A stretch of DNA of 64,000 bases, taken from assembly GCA_023392075.1 (NCBI GenBank), contig JAEVZU010000250.1:1-64000 (forward strand), written 5' to 3'. Source of the DNA: Bacillota bacterium. Its GTDB lineage: Bacteria; Bacillota; Clostridia; Acetivibrionales; DSM-1351. The notes under the pieces were generated by a model that worked only from the letters and a program-made list of their open reading frames with translations, ran no database searches and had not been told where the DNA came from. The position numbers and the translations under genes were made by a program. Below, piece by piece: positions 16,128 to 23,828 of this stretch (positions are counted from its first letter, which is position 1; every line of letters begins with the position of its first letter).

Positions 16128-16799
16128 TTAATTCGGATTATTGAAGCTTGGTGGCTGAGCGTTTTCCGCATTGAAATACTGACCGCCCGGATTTGACAGG
16201 TTGAAGTATAGTTTGGAGTCTTTAGTAATGCCCCAATCCTTAAGACTGCCGGTATCCTGAATTCTGTTAAAGGCTTCGCGGAACATTGTGTTGTGTGCTT
16301 CTTCACGGTTGAGCAGAAAATCTATAGTTTCCTTTACAGCCTTGTCATTTATCTGTCTGTAAAGATATTGATAAACCACTTTGGCCCTCTGTTCCGCCGC
16401 TATATTTGACAGAATATCGGCAGCCAGGTCACCTGTTTCCTCAATGTAGGCAGCTGTCCAGTATTGACCTGAAGCACTGGTCAATGCAGGAGTGAGACCG
16501 GTTGAAACATGTGCCTGGATATTACCTATGGTTGCATTTTGAGCATCAATTACATGTCCGTTCAATAAATTGACTGTAGTAGCAACCATCTCCATATGGC
16601 TTAATTCCTCAGAAGCGATATCCAGAAACAAGTCTTTTATTTCCGGATCCTTGATTCTCATACTCTGCGACAGGTATTGCAATGCCGCCTTCAGTTCACC
16701 GTGGGGACCTCCCAGCTGTTCCTGCATCATAGCTGCATAATTTGGATTTGGTGCATCTACTTTAACGTCTTTTAACAACGCTTTGTCATGTTTAAACAT
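16128..16799 (-). CDS. manganese catalase / CotJC family protein
   Basis: A 223-residue ferritin-like four-helix protein. The dimanganese ligand set is visible: the Glu in HGELKAALQYL, E-x2-H in SEELSHMEMV, the Glu in NIAAEQRAKVVYQYL, and E-x2-H in NREEAHNTMF. It is shorter than classical manganese catalases and slightly longer than CotJC, the spore-coat member, so a spore-associated peroxide-degrading role is likely. The C-terminal tail is Asn/Pro-rich. ATG 16799 is preceded by aaggaga on the minus strand. No cotJA or cotJB neighbours are present. Confidence 0.92.
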   Translation of the reverse strand: MFKHDKALLKDVKVDAPNPNYAAMMQEQLGGPHGELKAALQYLSQSMRIKDPEIKDLFLDIASEELSHMEMVATTVNLLNGHVIDAQNATIGNIQAHVSTGLTPALTSASGQYWTAAYIEETGDLAADILSNIAAEQRAKVVYQYLYRQINDKAVKETIDFLLNREEAHNTMFREAFNRIQDTGSLKDWGITKDSKLYFNLSNPGGQYFNAENAQPPSFNNPN

Positions 16800-16906
16800 A
16801 CGTACATCTCCTTATTGAAATAATTCTTTCAGTTTTAAAATCTACAGAGTTTACTTAAAATATACGATCCTAATTAATTTCTTTACTTTCTGGACATGAA
16901 ATCAGT

Positions 16907-16936
16907 TTGATATCGACAGTGGTTATGTTATATAAT
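16907..16936 (+). promoter_or_regulatory. promoter of the Fe-S/GNAT fusion gene
   Basis: TTGATA (16907-16912) and TATAAT (16931-16936) are separated by 18 bases, about 87 bases before the GTG start at 17023. Confidence 0.55.
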
Positions 16937-16977
16937 GGTAAATAGATGAATTCTGTCAACCGGACATTTTCGTTGGA

Positions 16978-17022
16978 CCTGGAGGTTAGCTTGAAGGATT
17001 AGCCAAGGCTTAGGAGGTTAAT
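16978..17022 (+). repeat. family C-like leader segment
   Basis: tggaggttagcttgaa (16979-16994) recurs at 51659-51674. The segment ends in aggaggttaat before the GTG start, like the family C copies at 26223 and 51851. It supplies the Shine-Dalgarno of the next gene. Confidence 0.5.
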
Positions 17023-18192
17023 GTGGGACACGGACAGTTAAATGAATTAATAAAAAATGAATTGCTTGACATGGGTGCATCGCTTGTTGGTTTTGCTGAT
17101 TTGTCAGGTTTGACGGAAGAACAGACTAAAGGCTGCAAATATGGAATAGCAATAGCTGCAGCCATTCGACCGCAGATTATAAATAATATAGCTCTGGGAC
17201 CTACAAAAGAATATTATGATGAATACAATAGATTGAACAATCTGCTGGACAGACTGGATAAGAGAGCTGCCGAAATTATCCGGGAGTCAGGCTTCACAGC
17301 CCTGCCCAAAACAAGGTCAAATGTTACCATTGATTATAATGACCATTCGACCGTTCTACCTCATAAAACGGTTGCAACCAGGGCAGGACTTGGCTGGATA
17401 GGGAAATGCGCCTTGCTGGTGACTGAACAGTTCGGTTCAGCCTTAAGAATTTCTTCGGTGCTTACAGATGCACCGATCGAGACAGCGCAGCCTGTGACAG
17501 AATCCCGCTGCGGCAATTGTGACAGCTGTGTCCGTAACTGTCCGGCAGAGGCTTTGTCCGGCGACCTGTGGCATTCAGATAAAAAGCGCGGAGAATTTTA
17601 TGATTTCATGGCCTGCAGAAACAAGGCACTGGAAAGAACCTGGCGCATAGCGCCGGGCGAAACGCATTGCGGCTTGTGTATATTGGTATGTCCGAGAACA
17701 AAAAAGTACATTGAAGCCTCCGGCTACAAACATAGCTTCCCAGGGGTGGATATGGCCTCAAGGGGAGACTTTGCGGAGATACTCCAACTACAGAGGCTTG
17801 CCTATCAAAGTGAAGCAGGCATATATGACGACTTTAGTTTACCTCCTCTTCTCCAGACACTTGAAGAGCTTGAAGAGGAGGCAAGGCACTGCGTAATTCT
17901 CAAAGTTGTTGAAGACAGAAAAATAGTAGGTTCTGTAAGAGCCTTTGAAAAAGCCGGAACATGTTACATAGGCAAATTGGTAGTACATCCGCAGTATCAG
18001 AACAGAGGTAAAGGTAAAGCCCTGCTTGCAGCTGTCGAAAAGTGTTTTGAACATGTACGCTACGAACTCTTCACCGGTTTTAAAAGTGAAAAAAACCTAT
18101 ACCTTTATCAAAAACAGGGCTACAGGGCATTTAAAACTCAAAAAATCAATGACAGGCTTGAACTAATTTACATGGAAAAAAATTCTTTTTAA
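17023..18192 (+). CDS. epoxyqueuosine reductase-like double [4Fe-4S] protein fused to a GNAT acetyltransferase
   Basis: A 389-residue two-part protein. Residues 1-240 resemble the QueG family core: TVATRAGLGWIGKCALL, the first cluster CGNCDSCVRNCP and the second CGLCILVCP. The HEAT-repeat tail of true QueG is missing, and the usual VDTGPVLEK-like segment reads NDHSTVLPHK. Residues about 245-389 form a GNAT domain with the acetyl-CoA loop VVHPQYQNRGKGKALLAAVE. Real QueG performs the last step of queuosine synthesis; this relative probably has another reductive role. The joint is in frame with no sign of sequence error. The start is GTG 17023 after aggaggttaat. Confidence 0.85.
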   Translation: MGHGQLNELIKNELLDMGASLVGFADLSGLTEEQTKGCKYGIAIAAAIRPQIINNIALGPTKEYYDEYNRLNNLLDRLDKRAAEIIRESGFTALPKTRSNVTIDYNDHSTVLPHKTVATRAGLGWIGKCALLVTEQFGSALRISSVLTDAPIETAQPVTESRCGNCDSCVRNCPAEALSGDLWHSDKKRGEFYDFMACRNKALERTWRIAPGETHCGLCILVCPRTKKYIEASGYKHSFPGVDMASRGDFAEILQLQRLAYQSEAGIYDDFSLPPLLQTLEELEEEARHCVILKVVEDRKIVGSVRAFEKAGTCYIGKLVVHPQYQNRGKGKALLAAVEKCFEHVRYELFTGFKSEKNLYLYQKQGYRAFKTQKINDRLELIYMEKNSF

Positions 18193-18299
18193 GAAGTGAT
18201 TACGTTGTATTATTGGTGGTATTTAATATATTAATGCTCAATTATTACAATTTCCATAATTTTTATATGTATTAGCATGACAAAAACTTAACAATTTTA

Positions 18300-18328
18300 T
18301 TGATTGTTTGTTATTTCTTTGCTAAAAT
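18300..18328 (+). promoter_or_regulatory. promoter of the extracellular electron transfer operon
   Basis: TTGATT (18300-18305) and TAAAAT (18323-18328) are spaced by 17 bases. This predicts a leader of about 60 bases before the ATG at 18397. Confidence 0.5.
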
Positions 18329-18396
18329 TATAACATGTAAATGTAGAAATTTGTTGAAAATTGTAATAATTTAGAATAATACTGCTGGAGGAAAAT

Positions 18397-20565
18397 ATGA
18401 AAAAAAATATTTTGGTTATCGGAGCTGGGTATGCGGGAATACTAACAGCAAAGAAGTTAGCTAAAAAGTTTAAGAAAGACGATACCGTAGCTATAACAAT
18501 CATTGACAAGAATCCTTTCCATACCATGCTGACCGAATTACATGAGGTTGCTGCAAACCGTGTTGACGAGGATAGTATAAAAATAAGCCTCAAAAAAGTA
18601 TTCGCCGGCAGAAAAGTAAATGTGGTTCTTGACACAGTTGACTCCATCGATTTTAATAATCACAGGGTTGTCGGAAAGAATAACAAGTATGATTACGAGT
18701 ATCTGGTTATTGCTGCCGGCTCAAAGCCAACTTTCTTTGGAGTTCCCGGTGCCGAAGAGTATTCTCACAAGCTCTGGTCCTATGACGATGCCGTTAAACT
18801 GAAGGATCATATTCATAATTCCTTCAGACAGGCTGCTACTGAAACAGATCCTGAAAAGAAGAAAAAGCTTTTGTCCTTTTATGTGGTAGGAGCCGGTTTC
18901 ACCGGTGTTGAAATGGTTGGTGAACTTGCGGAATATGTTCCTTTCCTCTGCGAAAAATATGAAATAGACAGGGAATTTGTAGAACTGGTAAATGTTGATG
19001 TTCTGCAAAGAGCGGTTCCCATATTGCCTGAAAAGCTGTCTGCAAAGGTTGAAGCGCGCCTTGAAAAAATGGGCGTAAAGCTGATGCTGAATTCCGGAGT
19101 ATGCGGCGTTGGAGAAGATTTCATTGAAGTTAAAAAGAACAGCCAGTGTACAAGATATACAGCCGGAACAGTTATCTGGACCGCAGGTATCGAAGGTGCC
19201 GATATTACAAATGAAGCGGCTAAAAATCTGGAATCGGTTAACAGAGGACGTATTAAAACCGATTCTTTCCTTAGATCATTAAATGATGAGCACGTTTATG
19301 TCGTAGGCGACAACATGTTTTACATCCCGGAAGGGGAAGAAAGACCTGTTCCTCAGATGGTAGAAAATTGTGAGCATAGTGCGGCAACATGTGCAAATAA
19401 TATATATTGTGCAATTACAGGTAAAGGGGAGATGGAGGTTTACAAACCATCCTTCCATGGTGTAATGGTATGTGTAGGCGGACGGTATGGAGTTGCAAGA
19501 GTAGGTCTGCCAAATCACATGTTCAACCTGCCATCCTTTTTTGCAATGTTTGCAAAACACTTTATCAATATTATTTATTTTATACAGGTGTTGGGCTGGA
19601 ATAAAATATTCAGCTACGTGAAACATGAGTTCTTCACAGTCAGGAATTGCAGAAGCTTTGTGGGCGGACATTTTTCAAACAGAACACCGAGCTTCCTGAT
19701 GGTTGCCCTGAGAGTCTGGCTGGGTGCAGTATGGCTCTTTGAGGGAATCATGAAAGTGGTAGAGGGCTGGCTGAGCGCACCAAAACTTACAGGCTTTTTC
19801 GGAGGAGCCGCCTCCTGGTATAACAGCATTCTTGGAACCCCAACCGCCGCGGCTGCGGGAGGCCAGGGTGCAGTAGATGCCGTAAGTGCTGCAACCGGCA
19901 CAGGTGTTGCTGAAAGCACTGTTAAAGCAGCTGTAGATGCCGTAAGTGCTGCTACAAGTACAGGTGCTGCCGAAAGTACAGTTAAGGCTGCAGCTGATGC
20001 AGTGACCGCCGCAACTGGTGTTGCCGAAAGCACTGTCAAGGCTGCAGTAGATGCAGTGACTGCAGCAACAGGTGCTGCAACCGACGGCACGGTGCAGGAG
20101 ACGGTAAAATCCATAGGAACAGCTATAATGAATTTTGATTTCCTTGGTTTGTTCCGTTTGATTTTTGTAAGCGGTAAGGACCTGGCTCACTCTACATTAA
20201 GCGATTATGCTTTTAGGATTGACGTACCATTAATGAACTCGTTTCTGGACAAGTTTGTTATACACAATAACTCGGTTCAGATATTCATGCAGGGCTTTAT
20301 AGTAATAGCCGAAATACTGATAGGTCTGGCACTTATCGGCGGTCTGTTTACAACACCTGCATCAGCACTGTCGCTGGTACTTCAATTTATGTTTGTATGC
20401 ACAACGGGACTTTACCTGGGAACCTTCTGGATGATATTTGCTGCCATAGCAGTGCTTATCGGCGCCGGAAGAACATTTGGTCTTGATTACTATGCAATGC
20501 CGTTCTTGAAAAAACAATGGAAAAAACTACCTATTGTGAGAAGGTTGTATATTTATAATGATTAA
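18397..20565 (+). CDS. ndh2: type II NADH dehydrogenase fused to a DoxX-like membrane domain with a repeated extracellular loop
   Basis: A 722-residue fusion. Residues 1-400 are a type II NADH:quinone oxidoreductase: FAD loop GAGYAG (9-14), NADH loop GAGFTG (about 165-170) and VYVVGDNMF near 306. A basic stretch then leads to one helix (about 432-452), a 170-residue loop, and three more helices (about 627-650, 657-677 and 678-698) with a basic tail: a DoxX-like four-helix domain. Charge distribution puts both termini inside and the long loop outside. The loop holds four tandem 18-20-residue units (residues 492-570) each with DAV[S/T]AAT. The gene leads the operon and would pass NADH electrons to quinone and perhaps to flavins in the loop. 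Confidence 0.93.
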   Translation: MKKNILVIGAGYAGILTAKKLAKKFKKDDTVAITIIDKNPFHTMLTELHEVAANRVDEDSIKISLKKVFAGRKVNVVLDTVDSIDFNNHRVVGKNNKYDYEYLVIAAGSKPTFFGVPGAEEYSHKLWSYDDAVKLKDHIHNSFRQAATETDPEKKKKLLSFYVVGAGFTGVEMVGELAEYVPFLCEKYEIDREFVELVNVDVLQRAVPILPEKLSAKVEARLEKMGVKLMLNSGVCGVGEDFIEVKKNSQCTRYTAGTVIWTAGIEGADITNEAAKNLESVNRGRIKTDSFLRSLNDEHVYVVGDNMFYIPEGEERPVPQMVENCEHSAATCANNIYCAITGKGEMEVYKPSFHGVMVCVGGRYGVARVGLPNHMFNLPSFFAMFAKHFINIIYFIQVLGWNKIFSYVKHEFFTVRNCRSFVGGHFSNRTPSFLMVALRVWLGAVWLFEGIMKVVEGWLSAPKLTGFFGGAASWYNSILGTPTAAAAGGQGAVDAVSAATGTGVAESTVKAAVDAVSAATSTGAAESTVKAAADAVTAATGVAESTVKAAVDAVTAATGAATDGTVQETVKSIGTAIMNFDFLGLFRLIFVSGKDLAHSTLSDYAFRIDVPLMNSFLDKFVIHNNSVQIFMQGFIVIAEILIGLALIGGLFTTPASALSLVLQFMFVCTTGLYLGTFWMIFAAIAVLIGAGRTFGLDYYAMPFLKKQWKKLPIVRRLYIYND
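19870..20106 (+). repeat. tandem coding repeat, four units of DAV[S/T]AAT...ESTVKA
   Basis: Four units of 60, 60, 54 and about 57 bases lie inside the NDH-2 fusion gene. At protein level the motifs are D494-T500 (DAVSAAT), D514-T520 (DAVSAAT), D534-T540 (DAVTAAT) and D552-T558 (DAVTAAT), with AESTVKA between them. The first three units are the most alike and look like recent duplications; the fourth has diverged after the motif. Confidence 0.9.
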
Positions 20566-21574
20566 TGAGAACACGAAGTCACAGCAAGACCTGGAATTTA
20601 TTGTTTATGACGGAGCACTGGAACTGGTGAAGGAAAAGGTAAACAAGGCGTTGTCCGCTGCTCCTGTTATTATCCGTAAATATACCGAGCATTTGACGGC
20701 CTCAACAGGTAAATACATCAGGGCCGTTTCACTGCTCATATGTGCTCAGAACAGGGAGGGAAAGATTCATCCCAATGCTGTCAGTTTCGCTGCCGCTATT
20801 GAACTGCTTCATCTTGCAACACTGGTGCATGATGATGTCATAGACAATGCCGGGATCAGGCGGGGCCAGGTTACACTCCAGAAGAAGTACGGGAGAAAAA
20901 CTGCAGTTATCTGCGGAGACTATCTGTTTAGTATTGCATTGAAAATGGCTGCTTCGGTTCCGAATAAGGAAGATTATATTAAATTGAACATGCCTGACTA
21001 TGTGAGCAGAGTGTGCCTGGGAGAATTGAACCAGCATATTAATAACGGTTTTCTCGACCTGTCGGCTTATAAGTATCTCAAGATAATATCCGGGAAGACA
21101 GCTGCATTGTTTGAAGCATCCTTCTGTGCCGGAGCCATACTCAGCAATTATGATTCCGGGACCGAACCCGGCGGAACTGCCGGGCTGCAGGATAAAACCT
21201 TAAGCAAGTATATGCGTCTGGGAAGATATATCGGAATGATCTTTCAAATTCAGGATGACTGTATGGATTTTGAAAAAACCGAGGAAGTTGCAAAAAAACC
21301 GGTGCAATCCGATTACCAGCAGGGAGTTATAACGCTGCCGCTGATATATGCTTTCCAAAAGATGCTAGGTTTAAAGGAAAAAGCCGGAAACAACAGCCTG
21401 ACGAGAGAGGAAATAAATAATGCTGTTTCTCAGACGGGCGGTTTGGATTATACACACAAGATATCCGGAAGATATCATGATAAATCAATGAAATTGATAG
21501 AACAGCTTGATATATCTTCCGATAAAAGGTCAATGCTTATATATGTTCTTAATAAGGCATATGGAAAATCCTAA
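20558..21574 (+). CDS. dmkB: polyprenyl diphosphate synthase (DmkB-like)
   Basis: A 338-residue trans-isoprenyl diphosphate synthase. It carries the first aspartate-rich motif in LVHDDVIDNAGIRRG (about residues 88-102) and the second in FQIQDDCMDFEK (about 229-240). The product would be the polyprenyl tail attached to a quinone ring. It overlaps the end of the NDH-2 fusion by eight bases, which implies coupled translation, and is followed by a UbiA-type prenyltransferase. In the Listeria electron-transfer locus the equivalent gene is dmkB, needed for a dedicated demethylmenaquinone pool. Confidence 0.93.
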   Translation: MINENTKSQQDLEFIVYDGALELVKEKVNKALSAAPVIIRKYTEHLTASTGKYIRAVSLLICAQNREGKIHPNAVSFAAAIELLHLATLVHDDVIDNAGIRRGQVTLQKKYGRKTAVICGDYLFSIALKMAASVPNKEDYIKLNMPDYVSRVCLGELNQHINNGFLDLSAYKYLKIISGKTAALFEASFCAGAILSNYDSGTEPGGTAGLQDKTLSKYMRLGRYIGMIFQIQDDCMDFEKTEEVAKKPVQSDYQQGVITLPLIYAFQKMLGLKEKAGNNSLTREEINNAVSQTGGLDYTHKISGRYHDKSMKLIEQLDISSDKRSMLIYVLNKAYGKS

Positions 21575-21605
21575 CTTAAAAGTTGGAATGATGCAGGTGG
21601 AATAA

Positions 21606-22508
21606 ATGGTTCTGAAATTACTTAATTACACGGAAATAAAAACCAAAATAACAAGTATTTTTGCATTCTTATTAACAACAGCTTATATTTTTTATGTTGG
21701 AAAACCAATCAATTGGAGACTTACACTTATATTTTTTATTTCGATGTTTGTCTTTGATTTGACAACAACAGCGATAAATAATTATATTGACTCAAAAACC
21801 AACCATCAGGATCTTGCTTTCAAACGAGGTACCGCTCTGTTGATAATATATGTGTTATTTGGTATCTCTGCAGGTTTTGGTTTATATCTGGCTTATCTGA
21901 CAGATGTTATAGTGCTGCTGCTGGGTGCGGGATGCTTTCTGTGCGGAGTTTTTTATACCTTCGGGCCGGTACCTATTTCAAGAATGCCTTTGGGGGAAAT
22001 ATTTTCAGGAATTTTTTACGGGTTGCTGATACCATTTATCCTATTATATATTAACATGCCTGAAGGCACTTATTTGACTTTGAGGCTTGCATTGGACACC
22101 ATAAGTCTAAATATAAACGTAATGCCGGTTATAACCATATTTTTGCTTTCGGTGGCTCCTGCCTGTACTACTGCGAATATTATGCTTGCAAATAATATTT
22201 GCGATGTGGATAAGGATATAGCTGTAATGCGTTATACCCTTCCGTATTATCTGGGCAGCAAGCCTGCCCTGTATTTATTTGCAGCCCTGTATTATATTCC
22301 GTATGCAGCTGTTGTGCTGATGGTGGTATTGAACGTTATTTCGCCCATATGTCTGATAACCCTGATCACTCTGGTAATTGTTCAAAAGAATATCAAAGAA
22401 TTTTTTAAGCATCAGGATAAGGAAAAGACTTTTATCTGTTCTATAAAAAACTATGTAATTATTATGGCTTCCTTAACCTTAATGATTTTTATTTCCGGAT
22501 TGTTTTAG
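21606..22508 (+). CDS. dmkA: UbiA family prenyltransferase (DmkA/MenA-like)
   Basis: A 300-residue integral membrane enzyme with eight to nine helices. The first aspartate-rich site is TTTAINNYIDSKTNHQD (about residues 56-72) and the second is MLANNICDVDKDIAVMRYT (about 195-213). It would join 1,4-dihydroxy-2-naphthoate or a similar ring with the polyprenyl diphosphate made by the upstream enzyme. Its position between the polyprenyl synthase and EetA matches the role of DmkA in flavin-based extracellular electron transfer. No other menaquinone genes are in the window. Confidence 0.9.
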   Translation: MVLKLLNYTEIKTKITSIFAFLLTTAYIFYVGKPINWRLTLIFFISMFVFDLTTTAINNYIDSKTNHQDLAFKRGTALLIIYVLFGISAGFGLYLAYLTDVIVLLLGAGCFLCGVFYTFGPVPISRMPLGEIFSGIFYGLLIPFILLYINMPEGTYLTLRLALDTISLNINVMPVITIFLLSVAPACTTANIMLANNICDVDKDIAVMRYTLPYYLGSKPALYLFAALYYIPYAAVVLMVVLNVISPICLITLITLVIVQKNIKEFFKHQDKEKTFICSIKNYVIIMASLTLMIFISGLF

Positions 22509-22630
22509 GGTAATAAAGTCAATTGCTGTTGAAACCTTCGCAGTCTCAGACTCAAACTGGCGGCATTCGGCAGATAGTAATTTACTTAGTTAAATAATTA
22601 ACACCAGACTTAACCAGATTGGAGGGTTAC

Positions 22631-23017
22631 ATGAAGTTTTTCAAAAAAAGTGACATCATACTTGTTTTGGCAATTGTTTTTATTGGTATATTATCTATGT
22701 TCATATATAAGTACAATTTTGCTGAAAAACCGGCCAGGGCTGAAATATACTATAAAACACAGCTTATTAAATCAGTAGACCTGACAAAGGGGAAGGATGT
22801 TCATTTCTCCATACCACAAAACAAGAATGTTGTATTCCATCTTGATCCTGATGGAAATATTTCTTTTGAACACTCAGATTGTCCCGATAAAATATGTATA
22901 AAGACAGGGAAACTGCATACGGTAGGCCAAACGGCAGCTTGTCTGCCAAATGAAATTTTTCTGAAAATCGTTCCTCTTAATGACCATGAGGAACAGGATA
23001 TTGATATTATAGGTTGA
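22631..23017 (+). CDS. eetA: NusG domain II protein (EetA-like)
   Basis: A 128-residue protein with one N-terminal membrane anchor (about residues 10-30) and an external NusG domain II-type beta domain: FSIPQNKNVVFHLDPDGNI, then HSDCPDKICIKTGKL with two cysteines, then GQTAACLPNEIFLKI with a third. Such proteins (EetA, and the linked domain in some Rnf-associated proteins) belong to extracellular electron transfer loci; their exact job is unknown. The start is ATG 22631 behind ggaggg. It is followed at its stop codon by a copy of repeat A that separates it from eetB. Confidence 0.88.
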   Translation: MKFFKKSDIILVLAIVFIGILSMFIYKYNFAEKPARAEIYYKTQLIKSVDLTKGKDVHFSIPQNKNVVFHLDPDGNISFEHSDCPDKICIKTGKLHTVGQTAACLPNEIFLKIVPLNDHEEQDIDIIG

Positions 23018-23229
23018 TACCTTCTATTGACAATGTACAATACGTTTTTGAGTGGTTAATTTGCCCTGAGGCTGCGTTGAAGCCGCTTGCAAGGTACAAA
23101 GCCTTACAACACGCCTTTTCCTTGCCGCAAACCAAATTATCTCACTCAAAAATCACCGACATCACGCTGAGATATTTCGGCAATTTTCGAGCCGGCGTGA
23201 GGCGTTTTATACATTGTCAATAGAGGGTA
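23018..23229 (+). repeat. MITE-like repeat family A, 212-bp copy inside the electron-transfer operon
   Basis: The left end taccttctattgacaatgta and the right end tacattgtcaatagagggta are both present. It begins immediately at the eetA stop codon and ends 35 bases before the eetB ATG. Compared with 30629-30904 it lacks the ggaggatggacgcag to gtggcaaaatag block and joins caattttcga to gccggcgtgaggc. It therefore inserts a foldable element between two co-transcribed genes. Confidence 0.88.
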
Positions 23230-23263
23230 CTATTGGAAAAAGGCGAAAGGGTAACGGCTGAAG

Positions 23264-23800
23264 ATGAATTCAACAAAAAACAATCTTTCAAAAACAAAGC
23301 TTCTGGTTTTAACGGCGTTACTTTTTGCTGTAGCATTGGTACTTTCAATTGTTGAAAACTCATTGCCTTCCATAAGCTTGCTTGTCCCGGTTCCGGGAAT
23401 AAAACTGGGGCTTTCAAATATAGCTGTTATGTATGCATTGTTTTTTCTGGATAAAAAACCGGCTTTTGCCATAGCTGTTTTAAAAGGCCTGTTTGTGGTG
23501 ATGACCAGAGGCCCCATTGCCGGACTTTTAAGTTTCAGCGGAGGTGTACTGTCCGTCCTTGTAATGTCGCTGCTGATATTTGTATTTAAGGACAGGATAT
23601 CTTATCTGGCTTTAAGCATATTTGGTTCGATAATGCATAATGTAGGCCAGTTTATTGTTGTATCGTTTATTTATACCAATATGTATCTCTGGGTATATCT
23701 CCCCGTTCTTTTAATCTCCGGCGTAGTTGCAGGTATTGCAACGTCAACTCTCTTAAGATTTATTTTACCGGCTTTTAACAGGCTGGTTTCAAATAAATAA
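23264..23800 (+). CDS. eetB: Gx transporter family protein (EetB-like)
   Basis: A 178-residue membrane protein with five to six helices. It belongs to the Gx transporter/heptaprenyl-diphosphate-synthase component I-like family, related to ECF-type substrate-binding membrane proteins (VPGIKLGLSNIAVMYALFF and PIAGLLSFSGGVLSVLVMSL are typical). In Listeria its equivalent EetB works with EetA in extracellular electron transfer. The Shine-Dalgarno is weak (cgaaaggg) and the upstream region is occupied by repeat A, so its expression level relative to eetA may differ. Confidence 0.88.
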   Translation: MNSTKNNLSKTKLLVLTALLFAVALVLSIVENSLPSISLLVPVPGIKLGLSNIAVMYALFFLDKKPAFAIAVLKGLFVVMTRGPIAGLLSFSGGVLSVLVMSLLIFVFKDRISYLALSIFGSIMHNVGQFIVVSFIYTNMYLWVYLPVLLISGVVAGIATSTLLRFILPAFNRLVSNK

Positions 23801-23828
23801 ACAAATTAATCTATTTGGAGGAACTACT

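Noticed and set aside
19614..20114. Long Ala/Val/Thr-rich open frame on the minus strand opposite the NDH-2 loop
   Set aside because: It is the reverse reading of the tandem coding repeat. The plus-strand frame has clear NDH-2 and DoxX features and operon context.
23014..23223. 69-codon open frame in the repeat between eetA and eetB
   Set aside because: Same repeat-derived frame with a different junction; no Shine-Dalgarno and no conserved length.
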